A DNA stretch of 64,000 nt from Tamarix chinensis (Eukaryota; Streptophyta; Magnoliopsida; Caryophyllales; Tamaricaceae): the NCBI GenBank assembly GCA_030549775.1, contig CM060180.1, forward strand, positions 84,557,672 to 84,621,671, written 5' to 3'. Positions within the stretch are counted from its first letter, which is position 1, and each line of letters opens with the position of its first letter. The notes beneath the pieces were generated by a model that worked only from the letters and a program-made list of their open reading frames with translations, had not been told where the DNA came from and did not search any database. The position numbers were made by a program, and so were the translations under genes. Of the stretch, positions 36,430-48,690 are shown piece by piece.

Positions 36430-37640
36430 GTGAAGGAAACAAGATTCATCATTTTCGGGTTAGGGTCTTTAGGCTAGAAAAGAGGGTGGTTAGGGGAGGT
36501 TCTAAGGCAGGGGAATGGTGTAGGAGTGTAGAGGGGGTGTAGGTGGAGGCAAAGGGCGGTTTCAAGGCGGCATAGGGCGGCGGAGATGGCGGCGGCAAGG
36601 CGGCGAAGGTGGCTGCCGAAGTGGGTCGAGGTGGAAGGGTTGAGAATGAAGGAAAAGTGGAGGGAAAAATGGAGGGGTGCAAGGGTTGGTTTCGGCCAAC
36701 TAATGGATGGCGGTTGCAGAGGGGGTTGCAGGGTGTCGAAAGGTGGGTTGGGTGGCGGAAGAGGTGGCCGGACGGCGGCAGTAGAGGCGGTTGCAGGTGG
36801 CTCGGCGGTAAGGGGAAAAATCTGGGAAGAAAAGGAAGAGGAGGAGAAAGGGGGAAGTGCGGGGCTCGAAGGGGCTGTGTGGGGGTGCAGGGTGGTAGTA
36901 GGCGGTGGCAGAAGGCAGCGCAGGGATGGGCTTGGTGGTTTGAGCGGCGGCGGGTGGTGAGAAGAAAAGAAATAGAAAAGGATGGGGAAGAAGGGAGGAG
37001 AGAAGGGAGAGCTCGGGGGAGGGATATTAGGCTCGAAAAAATGTGGGAATGAAGGGCTTAGGAGCTGAAGAAAAGAAGAGGGAGAAGAGAGGGGGCAGGG
37101 CTGGCCGGCGGTGCTGCAGTGGTGGCAGGGCTGTCGGTTGGCAGGGAGAAAGGAGGGGAAGAAGAAGGAAAGGGGAGGGGAGAGGCATGCGGGGCTGTGG
37201 TCCAGGGCCGGTTTGGCTCAAAGAAGAAAGAAAACGACGGGGTAAGAGAGAGAGGGAGAGGGAGGAAGGCACGGGAGCTGCAGGGTGGCAGTCGGTGGCA
37301 GCGGGCATGGCGTCGAAGGTGCAGGTCGGGCGTGGGAGAAGAAGAAGGGAAGAAGAAAGGGACGGGGTTGTCGGACCGGCGCAGGAAAGGAGGGAGCCGG
37401 CCGGTCCAGGGGAAAAATTAAAAGAAGCGTTGGGCTGGTGTGCTGGGCGGCGGCGCGCGAGGGAGAGGAGGGAGGAAGCCCGCGCGAGAGGGGGAGAAAG
37501 ATCGGGCCTGGCCCAATCGTGCGGGGGAGAGGGTTGGCCTGGCAAGGCAGCCCGAGGGAGGAAGAGAGAAAAAAAAAGAAAAAGAAAAGAAGAAAGGAAA
37601 AAAGGGGAAAAGGGTAAAAAGGGAAATGATAAAATAGGAA
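36430..37640. other. G/purine-rich block in the inferred U3 of LTR-C
   Basis: Strand-asymmetric block as in LTR-A and LTR-B, with overlapping open frames on both strands (up to 202 codons). No domain is recognisable and the frames are not the same between copies, so it is treated as non-coding. Confidence 0.6.
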
Positions 37641-38289
37641 AAATAATTTAAATTAATTTATAAAATCATAGAACATAATATTCTTGGTAAATTATTTAAT
37701 TTAATAATTTAATTTATTATAATCTAATATTTTAGTTTAAAAAAGGAGAAAGTTGGTAAAATATTAGTTTGGAAAATTATTTAAATAAAACAATATGATA
37801 AATAGCAAAATATTTATTTTTAATTTATTAAATACTTTTATCCGAATTTACATACTCTAAAATCTATAAAATAATTAAAATAATAATCTTAAAGAAATTT
37901 TATTCCAAATAAATGTAATTTATTAAAATATAGGTTTTTGAAAATTTTGGGGTATTACAACACCCCAAAATAAATAGTTCATAAATCTAGCCTAGAAGAC
38001 TGAAAGACATAGACAAAATATAAACCTGAACATGCATGTAGAATATATAGATTTCTACCTAATACCGAATGAATGAGTGCATGTGCTTGGCCCATTAATC
38101 TCTAACTTCATCAATTTCATCAATATTGCATTGCTGGCCTCGTGCATAGTCATCGGTGAAAAACGACAATGCCCAAATTTCAATTAATATACAGTTAGCA
38201 CTTACGTCAAGTACCAAACATATATGTCATGATTCATTAATGGAAAATATAGAAAAGAAAATATACATGGCTTGGATCTATGTTGACCG

Positions 38290-41269
38290 ATATGTTCTAG
38301 ACTATCTGATCCATTGCTCTACATACATAGTATCCACAATCATTGTTGTTTTGCTCTTGTGGACAGTGTCAAATGAATTTAGTTAGCTTTCTAACAATTA
38401 GATATTAATTTGAATTAAAATAAAATACAAAATAGTTGTCTTCCTACTTACTATGACAGGCTTGTATTGAACATTCTTTGGGGCTGGGATACCATTCCCA
38501 CCTCTCCTTTGATACGTTGTCCGTAGTGCCCTAATAAATAGAGTTGGATACACAATATTGTCAGTATATATACCTCAAATAATGACAGCTAGTAGAATAT
38601 ATGTATAAACAAGCTAATGAAGTAAGAAGTGAAAAGTATACTAACATGTTGATAAATTCCTTCCCACCACGATGAGCGACTTCAAAAGGCATGTCATAGG
38701 TTTGAAGGGAATCAAACACATAGACTTTATTAAGATCATTTCGGACGGCATAAAAAACCCAATGTTCAGTTGTGAGGTGATGAATGAAAAAGAGCTTTTT
38801 TTGTCCCTCAATCAAAATGCGATCCGCTAAATAGTTTATGTACCTACCCTCTCTTATTGTACTACTGTTAGCTATGTAGTATGAGCATACAAACACAATA
38901 GAGGACGGCATTCCCTCCATCGCAGCGCTATTAGCTACCAACCTATGGACTACAATAACAATGCATATTTGTTAATAACTAATAACTCATATAAGAGGTC
39001 ATAAAAATTCCAATTGTACAAGTTAAGAGTATTAAAATCTCAAAATGAAATAATACTTACGTGACATAAACGGAAACACTCATGGTTGACATCCATTCCT
39101 GATTATAAATGTCGTTTATGTCAACCATCGATACCATGTAAGTAGCAATGTCCCTCCCAACATACTCAAGACAACAATCAATGAAAATATAATTGTCCCT
39201 AAGGTAGTTTTGGGCATAAAAATACAATAAAGCTATTGCTGGTGGAGGTTGGCTTTTCTAATCTGAAGAAGGAATCTTTTGTAGGGCAACTGATTTTTCA
39301 GATTTAGCTCTCTTTCCTTTAGCAGCGTCCGCTTTTGTGTTGCTCGTTCTACTAGTGCCTCTCTTAGTTTTACTCGCAGGAGCAGTCTTCTTTTTTGATT
39401 CCTTCTTTGATTCCTTAATTGATAATATTAAAAAAATGTATTGAGAATATAAATATATATATGAAAAAGGTATGAATAGTGTAATTACTAAACAAGGTCG
39501 AATGAAAATGTTGAATGCCAATACCTCTTTAGTATTGAGACGTATTTGATCTACAGGTCAAGCCATGAAGCTTCCATGAGCTTATAGTATTGTGGTTGCC
39601 TCATTGCCCTCTTTATAACAAGGCAAGTGCACACTGCCAATTATTGGAGTGTTAATACTCACCGGCCTTGTATTTAAGGCTAAATTGTACCCGTGGAGTG
39701 TTTGTGTTTGGTTACTATGACTGATGCAGACCCTTCCTTTCACCAAAACTGTTGAAAGGTCATTCGCTAATAAGTCACATTTATGCAAATCCTAAATAAA
39801 AATATTACACATTATTAATTATTTATTACACCGAATACATTTAATAACAATTCATAGTTTGTAATGCTTACCTCGGGGAAGAGTAGAAGGACGTGCATCA
39901 GCTTCACAACTATCTCTGATGCTATTTACATTAGGTGGCTTATACTCTTGAGATTTAATAAATGACAAATCTTGCTCCATTTTTGCCATCCTTTCAAATA
40001 CCACGTTCAATTCTTTGAGTGAGGATGGCGACTTGCTCATTAGTGCTACGAGAACCATGAGATTGACCACATATTCTCGTTCTTGTGACACCTAATCCAA
40101 GGGCCCTGTGTCTTCCAGGGTGTTCTACAATTCCTGTAGCCTGGGACACAATGCTATATTGGTCCACCCCCTCCTCACCATGTGACATTTCAAGTTCATC
40201 CTGTAATATATATAATATATGTAAATTTAACTTATAGGAATAAGTATAATATAATAGTTTTCTATAAGAAAACTAAGTAGGGTTCTAGATATCTACAAAC
40301 TTACAATTGTTTTGGCTGCAACATCTATATATTTATTAATATATCCATCTCTTGTTTCTCTATCCTTCTTCCTTAATGTACCAATATTGATGGACGAGGT
40401 ACATGGGTCCATGTCTTGGGCTAGGAGCTACAAACAAAAAAATATTCTTAATTAAGAATATTATTATAACATTCGACATTTACATGTAAATAGATAAATC
40501 ACATAATGCATACCAACTCCTCTTCAAGGTTCGCATATCCTTTGCGAGCCATATTATGCCGACATTTATATTGCTTCGCAATCTCTTTATTTTGGGTACT
40601 TTTTTCCTATGTGACAAGCCAAAACATAGTGATATGGTTATTTAAATATTAAGTAGAATACTGGGATTGATACAAAAAATTTAATTGTTATCTAACAAGT
40701 ACCTTAAAATCCCCCGTAAGACGATATGCAATAAATTGGTTCCAACTTTCTTGATATGAAACTGTATCGTTTGGGTGGGTTCTACCGTAGAGAACCATCC
40801 CTCTTTCTATAATTTTTGTATGAGCTAAATATGACCTAAATGTTCATAGACCCTCCCCACAATGTCTAAGAAGTCATTTCTTCCTATTCTCTGGGACATT
40901 GAACACTCTCTGCAAAATAAGACATGTAGATGCATACTGATGTTAATGTAATAAAATTAATAACCTTTAACATACAAAAATGATTACATAAAATAGCATA
41001 TTTACCGGGATTTCCTACCAAATATACTCCTTATGACCCTTTGGAACCTGCTTCCAATTATTATAGGAGATAGGAACACGGTTACGAGTCACAAGTGAAA
41101 TGTAAGTCAAGAACAAGTTTGTGTAAGGGCCAATGGGAAGATTGTAAGTATTCTATCCAAACTCGACTAATTCTCCTATATTCCTCATGTTTGTGATGAT
41201 TCTCATAATCGTAGGTCCTCTTTTCCCATCTTCATCACCGTTGTCCCTATCAATATTTTTCTTGGCCAT
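38290..41269 (-). pseudogene. CACTA-2 gene: Transposase_24-like region plus Ulp1 protease domain, multi-exon, with stops
   Basis: Reads from an ATG at 41267-41269. Exon 1 (to about 41010) has RGPTIMRIITNMRNIGELVEFG and a VPISYNNWKQVPKGHKEYIW block but two stops. A second block (about 40710-40920) includes RTHPNDTVSYQESWNQFIAY, also with stops. The next (about 40300-40600) has ARKGYANLEEEL and RKKDRETRDGYINKY, as in plant Transposase_24 (PF03004) proteins. 39850-40200 has GIVEHPGRHRALGLGVTRTR. A basic Lys/Ser-rich linker lies at 39260-39400. The Ulp1 domain (38330-38941) keeps His (38762-38764, EHW), Asp (38711-38713, FDS) and Cys (38336-38338, DCGYYV). The blocks are separated by intron-like gaps with GT and AG borders. 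No TNP2 transposase is nearby. The protease domain looks intact, but stops upstream make a full protein unlikely. Confidence 0.8.
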
Positions 41270-41880
41270 ATCTCTACAAAAATTAAATAAATAAATTATG
41301 TTAGAATGTTATGTATTGAGCATAATGTACCATTATATTATCGATACGAATCATGCTTAGAAAGAATTAATCTCAAATGTATCATGCTATTCTATATATA
41401 TATATATATATATATACAAATCATGCTAACACGTTTCCTAAAAGATATTAATACTTAGCCTAACCCTAATTAACCATAATAAATGATAAAACCTAACCCT
41501 AACCCTAACCCTAGCTAATTAACCATAATTTATTATAATAAAACCTAATCCTAAATCTCATAAAACCCTAATCTCTAAGCTTAGCTAACTGTAACTAAAC
41601 CACAATATATAAATCATATTATTATTATTATTATTATTATTTTATTATTATTATTATTATTATTATCATACAAAATTTTTTCTCTCTATTTAATTATTCA
41701 CTTTTATATATTCCTTATTTTCTATATCTATTTAATCCTCATCAAATAGCAATCATTAACATATGAACCTCTAATTGAAATTTTCATTTAATGACGTGCA
41801 TATGTAAAATATATTTTCATTTCATTATATCACATTTCCTATATCTTATTGCTAGTGTCCTATACTTATTAATGAAAATG

Positions 41881-41920
<40 letters not shown>

Positions 41921-42480
41921 GTTTTATGAGTGAAAATGTATATATTCTACACTCACATTCATATTATATATATATGTAAAGGTCTCGACCAACACATGCA
42001 TTTGTTAATATATAACAATAATGCAACAAATTCAACAATGAACAACAACATTTTCAACCAACACATTCAACAACCACAATCTTTCAATAACAAAAAAATG
42101 AAACCCTATAGCAACATGCATGCATTTATATATATATATAAGTAGATAAAAGTTATGAGAGGAAGAACAAACACATACATAATGTGAGCTAGCTACAAAC
42201 ACGATGGTGAGCAATTTAAGAGAAGCAAGGGATTCAAACACGACGGAGGATGAAGGTAAAAGTGCTGGCTAGCTAGCTTCGGAACAATGACAACACTCAC
42301 ATGCAAAGCCGACAATGGCAGAGGCATGGTGGAAAGTTGGCAGTGCGAGGGTTTCCCTTACTTGAGAGGAGCTAGAGTGGTGGTGCACGGTGTGGTGGTG
42401 CGAGGGTTTGCAAGGAGAAAGAGAGTAAGAGAATGAAGGTGCAGAGAGTCTGAAACTTTTGGCACGAAACTAAATTAAGA
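41270..42480. other. 5' untranslated and spacer region of CACTA-2
   Basis: No coding signal. It holds AT dinucleotide runs (41395-41415 and around 41900-41920), a TTA triplet run (41618-41666) and three tandem copies of a CCCTAA-type motif (41492-41514). The last is shorter than, and differs from, the usual plant telomere unit CCCTAAA. 42200-42440 is a less AT-rich stretch just upstream of the subterminal repeats and could hold the promoter. Confidence 0.5.
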
Positions 42481-42778
42481 GAAATAAAAGTTTGATTTTG
42501 GAGTTTTACTAACGTTTCTATCAGGAACCATTAATAAAACCTTCATACTTTTGATAATTGTTCTCTTATGAACCATTATTAAAATCTCTTTTAATTACGG
42601 TTTTACTTAAACCGTTATTAAAACATCCATGCAAATTTTAATGTTGCCCTTTTAATAACGGTTTTGAACTATAACCATTATCAAAACTATCCCGCGCATT
42701 AATTTTCACGTGTTTGACAACAGTTTTTGAACCACCGTTATTAATGTCCCACTATTATTTTCCATTTTCATAGTAGTG
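42480..42778. repeat. right terminal and subterminal repeats of CACTA-2
   Basis: Repeats of AACCGTTATTAAAA in both orientations up to the right inverted repeat (42765-42778). Mirror image of 32154-32560. Confidence 0.8.
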
Positions 42779-42781
42779 AAA

Positions 42782-43560
42782 GGTTTTACAATGTGGATTC
42801 TATTGGCCTACTAAGTTTCATGATGCATGATCCTTTAGTAAGCCTTTTGATAGGTGCCAAAGAGTTGGAAATATTTCTAGAAAATAAGAGATGCCTCTTA
42901 TGAGCATTCTTGTAGTGGAGTTATTCGATGTTTGGGGCATTGATTTTATGGGACTATTCCATAAATCCATGTGTAAAGAATACATCCTTGAGGCATTTGA
43001 CTATGTATCTAAGTGGGTAGAGGCTATTGCCACTCCCACAAATGATTCAAAAGTCATTATTAAATTCTTGAAATAGAATATCTTTTCAAGGTTTTGGACA
43101 CCACGGAATATCATTAGTTATGGGGTTCACATTTTTGCAATAGAGAATTTAATGATCTTTTGAGTAAGTATGGAGTTAACCATAAGGTTGCTACCCCATA
43201 TCATCCTCAAACTAGTGGTCAAATGGAGGTATCAAACCGTGAGCTTAAAAGAATTATTGAGAAAGGATTGGTCCTTAAAACGCAAGAATGCTCTCTAGGC
43301 ATACCAAACTACCTTTAAAACCCCTATTCGAATGTCCCCTTACAATCTTGTTTTCAAAAACTCTTATCACCTTCTTGTAGAACTTGAGGATAAATCATTT
43401 TGGACTCTCGTCTCCTTAACTTTGATATGCAAACTGCAAGTGAGAAAAGGCTCCTTATGTTTAACGAGCTCGATGAAATTTGAATTAAGGCGTATTAGAA
43501 CGCAAGGCTATACAAAGAGCGCACTTAATGTATTCATGATCAACACATTGCCGAACTAAA
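42782..43560 (+). pseudogene. integrase, part 3' of the CACTA-2 insertion
   Basis: Resumes the Athila integrase frame exactly past CACTA-2, with a VLQCGFYWPTKF block and the Cys pair of the zinc-binding domain in FDRCQRVGN. The catalytic core begins with [10 protein letters not shown] (first Asp). The second catalytic Asp, in an ISDG-type context in relatives, is Tyr here (43119-43121), and a frameshift follows. Another frame carries [20 protein letters not shown] with the catalytic Glu. 43332-43559 continues the C-terminal part with further frame changes. Stops occur near 42825 and 42890. Integration activity is lost. Confidence 0.88.
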
Positions 43561-45592
43561 ATTTGAAGTGGGGTAGCAATTACTTTTATTTAATTCTCAT
43601 TTATGATTGTTCCCTGGAAAGCTTAGATCCCAATTGTCAAGATCGTTCACAATCACACAAGTTTTTCCATCCGGAGCAGTCAAAATCTCTAGCCTTGATA
43701 AATAACCATTCAAAGTGAATGGGAAAAGGTTGAAGGTGTATGAAGGTGGTGAGGTTCAAGCCCTCAAAACCACCATTCTTCTAGATGATCCTAAGTCAAG
43801 CTAATGACTATAAACAAGCGCTTCTTGGGAGGTAACCCAAGTTTCTTTACTTTTTTTTATTTTTCTTATTTTGGTTTGCTTAGTTTGTTTGCTCTTCGAT
43901 TCCTTATGGCCTTTTTTTGATGGATTTTTAGGTAGTGACGTGGAAATTCTCCACCAAAATCTCCATCGCCACAACTGCATCACGCCGCCACCACAACCAC
44001 CATCACTTCATCCTCTAACCTCCACCACCTCCTCCATCTGATTGATCCATGGATCTTTGCTCCCTATTTTCTTTTGTGCTTCTTATTACACATTAAGGAC
44101 AATGTGATACATAAGCATGGGGGAGAAGATGACATATCTTTATCATTTGGTTAGTATTCTTTTCTTCCCTATTTTATTTTGATGAGTGCTGTTATCTTTT
44201 TCCTAGGTTATTTCTTTTGGATATTTATTTAAAAAAAAGCAAAATAAACAAAGAAAAGAAAAATAAATTACCCTTCAATGATGATATTAATTAGTTGTGT
44301 ATGTTAAGACCCTTTGAATCATCTTTTTAAAATGGATTTCTATGTGCTGAAATGTTTTGGTTGCATTGTTATGAGACAAGTATAATTGTGTTTGACAACT
44401 TTAGGGTTACACATGCCTTAACATTCTTTTGCTATTGTAGTTTGACTTATACTAATTTACTATTTGCCTAAAGGAGTTAGAATTAGAAAATTTTTGGACC
44501 CAGTGAGAATTTGAGCCTTAGACTAATACATCACTACAGTCTCTTATTTTTCTTTTGTGTGCGTCTCCCACCATGATTTGGGAAACTAGAACTTACAATG
44601 GTTTTCTTCAAAACCATGTATGACTTAGAAGTGCATTAAAATGATAGAGGCACTTGTTTTTTTTTATCATAACCTACATTAGCCAAATAGCTTGACCTTC
44701 ACGTTTTATCCTTTGCTAACCCTATTGTGCTTATGTCCGTTTTTCTTGATCTAACCACATATGTAACCCAATTTCCTTTATCCCTCCCTAAGTTTAGAAT
44801 TAATGGGTGTTGTGCAATTTGAAAAAAGGAATTTGGAAGTGTGACGTAAGCTAAGCATAGGAGAGGTGTGAAAGAGTAAATGGTTGTGTATGATGAAAAG
44901 CAAATTGATATATCTCTTATGGAAAAAAAGAATCAATAAGAAGTTTGGGGTGATTGTGTTTTATGATGAAAAGTTGGGATGGTAAAATATATGTTTTCAA
45001 AATATATATATACCATACCTCATTGGTACTAGACTTTTCAATCCACTTCCAAATTTTTTTTCCGTCTTAACCTTTTAACCTATGGCCCCATTATAACCCT
45101 AATAGGACCTCTTGATTTTTCTGTGTTCAAAGTCATTCAAGTGGTGGAGAATTGAAAAGCATTCCAAGCATATGGATGATCTTGACCATGAGTGAGTGGA
45201 CTAGAGTGGAACCTTTAAATATAGTTAAACACATGAGAGGTGTGTCCATAAGACCTAATGTGAGAATTCTAATTCGAAACTTTGAGGAATGAGTGAGTTA
45301 GTATATGGTTGCCTGCTTTCCACTGTTGGATGTCCTTTGTTTCATAGTATGTCCCTAAAGTTTGATAGCATAGTTACATTTCTCAACTAAGGGGGAAAAC
45401 TAAATATCATTCAAAAAAGGATTTTGAGCTTTTAATTGTTAGATTTTTGGGTCTTAATGCTTCTTATTTGACTCTTGTGCTATTAAAGGGCTAAATACTC
45501 TTTTTGGAGAAAGGGATCCTACTAATTTTCTTTTTCCCCAATGGCAGGTTTCTTGTATTACTTTTCTTGGGCACAAGAAAATGTTTAAGCAT
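43561..45592 (+). other. 3' internal region of the Athila-like element
   Basis: About 2 kb between pol and the 3' LTR. 43655-43800 still resembles the end of the polyprotein (FKVNG-like and LLDDP-like segments). Athila relatives carry an env-like frame or a long untranslated stretch here. I see no open frame beyond about 70 codons. A second purine-rich patch, CATGGGGGAGA (44118-44128), follows a segment resembling the conserved Athila text ACATTGAGGACAATGT (here CACATTAAGGACAATGTG, about 44090-44108). Confidence 0.6.
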
Positions 45593-45600
45593 GGGGGAGT
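45591..45600 (+). promoter_or_regulatory. polypurine tract of the Athila-like element
   Basis: ATGGGGGAGT lies directly before the 3' LTR start (TGATAAATG, 45601). This is the expected site for plus-strand priming. Confidence 0.7.
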
Positions 45601-46593
45601 TGATAAATGTGAATTTTTCATCTTATTCCTAAGGTGTATAAGAGTTTTTACATCAAATATCAATTGGAATTCTCCATTTCTGTTCTTTTCTACTACCTTT
45701 TGTGTTGTGAAAATTTGCAGGCTCTTAAGCAACAAACATATGAAGGAGGGGAAAAAGAATAAGCTCAAAGGCAGAAGAAAGGAGAAAAAAGGAACAAAGA
45801 GGAGCAAATGTTAAAGTGGAAAGAGATTTAAAGTTAAAATTTTAATTCTAGAATAAAATAAAACCAAGAATGCATATTCAAAGAATATAGGCCTGAAAGA
45901 AGTGGCATTTATACCAGGAAAAAAATTAAATTTGGAGAAGCATTCAAAATCAAAGTTGTAAATATTTTTAATAAATTTCCAATGCATCTAAATTCATCTT
46001 AAGTAGAGTTATGATGAAAATTTTATGGTCAAAATATCTAGAATTTTCAAAGATGACACGAGAAGACCATATTTAACTATACCCTAGGGATCTGAGAGGC
46101 GGTAGTATTTAAACTCTCATTCTAATTTCTCATGGAAACAACCTCCACTCCCTCACTCTTCTCTCTTCTCTATCCTATTCCCTAATTCATCAAGATCTCT
46201 CTTTGAAATTAGAGACCTTGATGCAAGAAGTTAAACATTTGCAAGAATTTGTGAACATCAAGGGTATTATCTAATGATTTTTCTCTTTCTATCGAATCTC
46301 TTGTTGTTTCAATATTCTTGCTATAAATTTGCTAGGCTAGATCTTGTGCTAAGGTGAAGGGTAATTTCTCGAATCAGAACGTGTTGAATTATTGCATCCT
46401 TTTTTTATTCAATTCATGATCTATGTGTTGTGGTATTGATTAATTGACAGATTGATGAACCACAGCCAGGTTTTGATTTTCAATGTGGGAAATTGTAACA
46501 CCCCCAAATTTACTATTGAAAAATTTCGTTTAAATCAACAGGTTTAGCGGAAGCGAAAGAGTTAAAACCATAAACTTGGGAGTGTCACCGCCA

Positions 46594-46639
46594 CACTTGG
46601 CACAGGACTGGTTCACTCCTACCGTGCTGATGCTAAGTG
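46594..46639. other. conserved terminal stem-loop, LTR-D copy
   Basis: CACTTGGCACA (46594-46604) and GATGCTAAGTG (46629-46639). Relative to copies B, C and E, one stem pair has changed on both sides (T:A to C:G). Confidence 0.55.
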
Positions 46640-47004
46640 CTAAGGCTAAACCAGGAAATCGTAAATAAGAATCATTAAAACATAAACGCATGGTCGTCAT
46701 AAATCATCCATGAAAACAAGGTATCAACCATCGTCAGAATTTCGTTAAGATTACAACTTAAAAGATCCACTTCCAAAATACGAAAAACAACATAATATAA
46801 ATACGAAAACTAATATAGATAAAAGCAAGGATCGTAAAAGAGTCCGGCCAACTCGCTCTCGGCCCCAACCAGGATGGGCTCAACACTCGGCCCCACCCGA
46901 TGCCTCATAGGTATCGTAGGCATCGAACACAAGGTCTCCTACCTGCACAAGGTCAGATGGGCCCTCTACTCGTGGGAATGAGCAGCACCCATGAAACGGA
47001 TAAT

Positions 47005-47021
47005 CAGTACGCTACGTACTG
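47005..47021. other. CAGTACG/CGTACTG hairpin, LTR-D copy
   Basis: A perfect 7-bp stem around CTA. Confidence 0.65.
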
Positions 47022-47204
47022 AGTAAGGTAACAGACGGACTAAGGCCAGGCATACAATCATACCACATAGCACACATAGCACAATCATATAAGTAACATG
47101 CGATAACACACAAGAAAAGGCTTGAGTACTTTCCGATGACTTATTCTTTATCCATGTTAATAATATGTCCATTTCACACATATTCTTTAATAATCCATGT
47201 AAGT

Positions 47205-47815
47205 GCGGGAGCCCCACTATTATAGCCGGTGGACCGGAAATCAACACACAGGGCAGAACGCCTCTGACCACTATTATAGCCGGTGGACCGGAATCAACAC
47301 CCAGGGTAGATCGCCACTGGCCACTATTCTAACCGGTGGACCGGACTGGCCCCGACTTACAAAGTGTTCCGCTGTAAGTACTTAGTATTTTCCCACGGGT
47401 TAATTCATTCACATTCATTCAAAGAATTCTTCATTAATCCATGTGAGCGCGGGAGCCCCACTATTATAGCCGGTGGACCGGAAATAAACACACAGGGCAG
47501 AACGCCTCTGACCACTATTATAGCCGATGGACCGGAATCAACACCCAGGGCAGATCGCCACTGGCCACTATTCTAACTAGTGGACCGGACTGGCCCCGAC
47601 TCACATGGTGTTTCACTGTAAATACTTAGTATTTTCCCAGTGGATTAACTTATTCGTTTGGGTCTGTCGAGCCCGATTCCCCCACTATTATAGCCGGTGG
47701 AACGGAATAAACACTCAGGGCAGAACGCCTCTGACCACTATTATAGCCGGTGGACCGGAAATCAACACCCAGGGTAGAACGCCTCTGGCCACTATTCTAA
47801 CTGGTGGACCGGACT
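47205..47815. repeat. ACCGGT-rich minisatellite of LTR-D
   Basis: About nine units in three blocks of three. Each block ends with a TGGACCGGACTGG-type unit. The higher-order unit of three is clearer here than in the other copies, suggesting expansion by block duplication. Confidence 0.85.
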
Positions 47816-48229
47816 GGGTCTGGCTCAACAGTCTTTCACTTTACATAATTAATGTCTTATCCGTGTCTTACTAAATCGCACCACACCCTTGACATGCATA
47901 AATCATTCTCTTTATACTGTACTCATCACAACTAATAAAATCCCACATACATAACTACCCTTCAATCAATAGATACACATGATAACACCGAACAACTCTA
48001 AGCAGCCATAACCAACCCTAGTTGTCCACACCAACCGTGGTTAGCCACTCTTATCCCTATTTTACCATAACCACCATACGTAGCCATCCCAAACCTTAAT
48101 TGTCCTCAATAATCACGATTAGTTACTCCAACCCTACTTATTCACAACACCCCAGAGTTAATCACTCCAAACCCTAATCCCGTACAATCGTTAACTCCCA
48201 TGCAAAACCCTAACTCCACCACGCAACCC

Positions 48230-48690
48230 TAAGGCCACCATACCCACATTAATACCACCATGCAAACCATAACACCACCAAGAAAACCCTAATACCATCA
48301 TAAGCCATTAATACCACTATGCAATCATTAATACCACCATACAAACCATAACACCACCATGCAAACCATAATACCACCATAACCCATTAATACCACCATA
48401 CGAACATTTATACCACCATACAAACCCTAATACCACCATAAGCCATTAATACCACTATGCAATCATTAATACCCCCATACGAACCCTAATACCACCATGC
48501 AAACCCTAATACCACCATACAACATTAATACCCCCATAAAAATCACAAATACCACCATACAACATTAATACCTCCAGAAAATCATAAATACCACCATAAA
48601 CCATTAATACCACTATGCAATCATTAGTACCACCATACGAACGTTTATACCACCATACAAACCCTAATCCCACCATACAAACTTCAAGAC
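48230..48690. repeat. ACCACCAT tandem array of LTR-D
   Basis: Many imperfect units of the form CATTAATACCACCATACAAA and close variants. LTR-F carries the reverse complement in a shorter form near 55785-55900. Confidence 0.8.

Larger units (their letters stand above)
32750..37959 (-). mobile_element. LTR-C: giant solo LTR (5210 bp) nested in CACTA-2
   Basis: Begins TGTAACATCCCCAAAATTC and ends TTTTGGGGTATTACA. A perfect 5-bp target duplication ACACC flanks it at 32745-32749 and 37960-37964. The flanking CACTA sequence is continuous with the matching part of CACTA-1. Modules: terminal stem-loop (32850-32895), CAGTAC hairpin (33203-33218), ACCGGT minisatellite (33415-33875), ATTACC array (34550-35760), perfect hairpin (36367-36390) and G-rich block (36430-37640). 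No internal region, primer site or polypurine tract. It is a close relative of LTR-B and the innermost of four nested layers, so younger than CACTA-2. Confidence 0.92.
32154..42778 (-). mobile_element. CACTA-2: CACTA transposon inserted in the Athila integrase gene
   Basis: Terminal inverted repeats are CACGACCCCGAAAA (32154-32167) and, on the opposite strand, CACTACTATGAAAA (42765-42778). The 3-bp flanks are CAA (32151-32153) and AAA (42779-42781), a target duplication with one mismatch. Removing the element and one copy of the trinucleotide brings the integrase frame back into register. Total 10,625 bp, of which LTR-C and its duplication account for 5215, leaving about 5.4 kb. It carries one minus-strand gene (38290-41269) with a Transposase_24-like N-terminal region and a Ulp1 protease C-terminal domain. 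I find no TNP2 transposase, so it was probably non-autonomous, mobilised by a relative. Confidence 0.9.

Noticed and set aside
41492..41514. Telomeric repeat or healed chromosome end
   Set aside because: Only about three copies of CCCTAA, not the usual plant CCCTAAA, inside an AT-rich transposon spacer.
41791..42241. Short frames with Tyr/Ile-rich or His-rich peptides
   Set aside because: Arise from AT dinucleotide runs in the CACTA-2 spacer; no support from homology.
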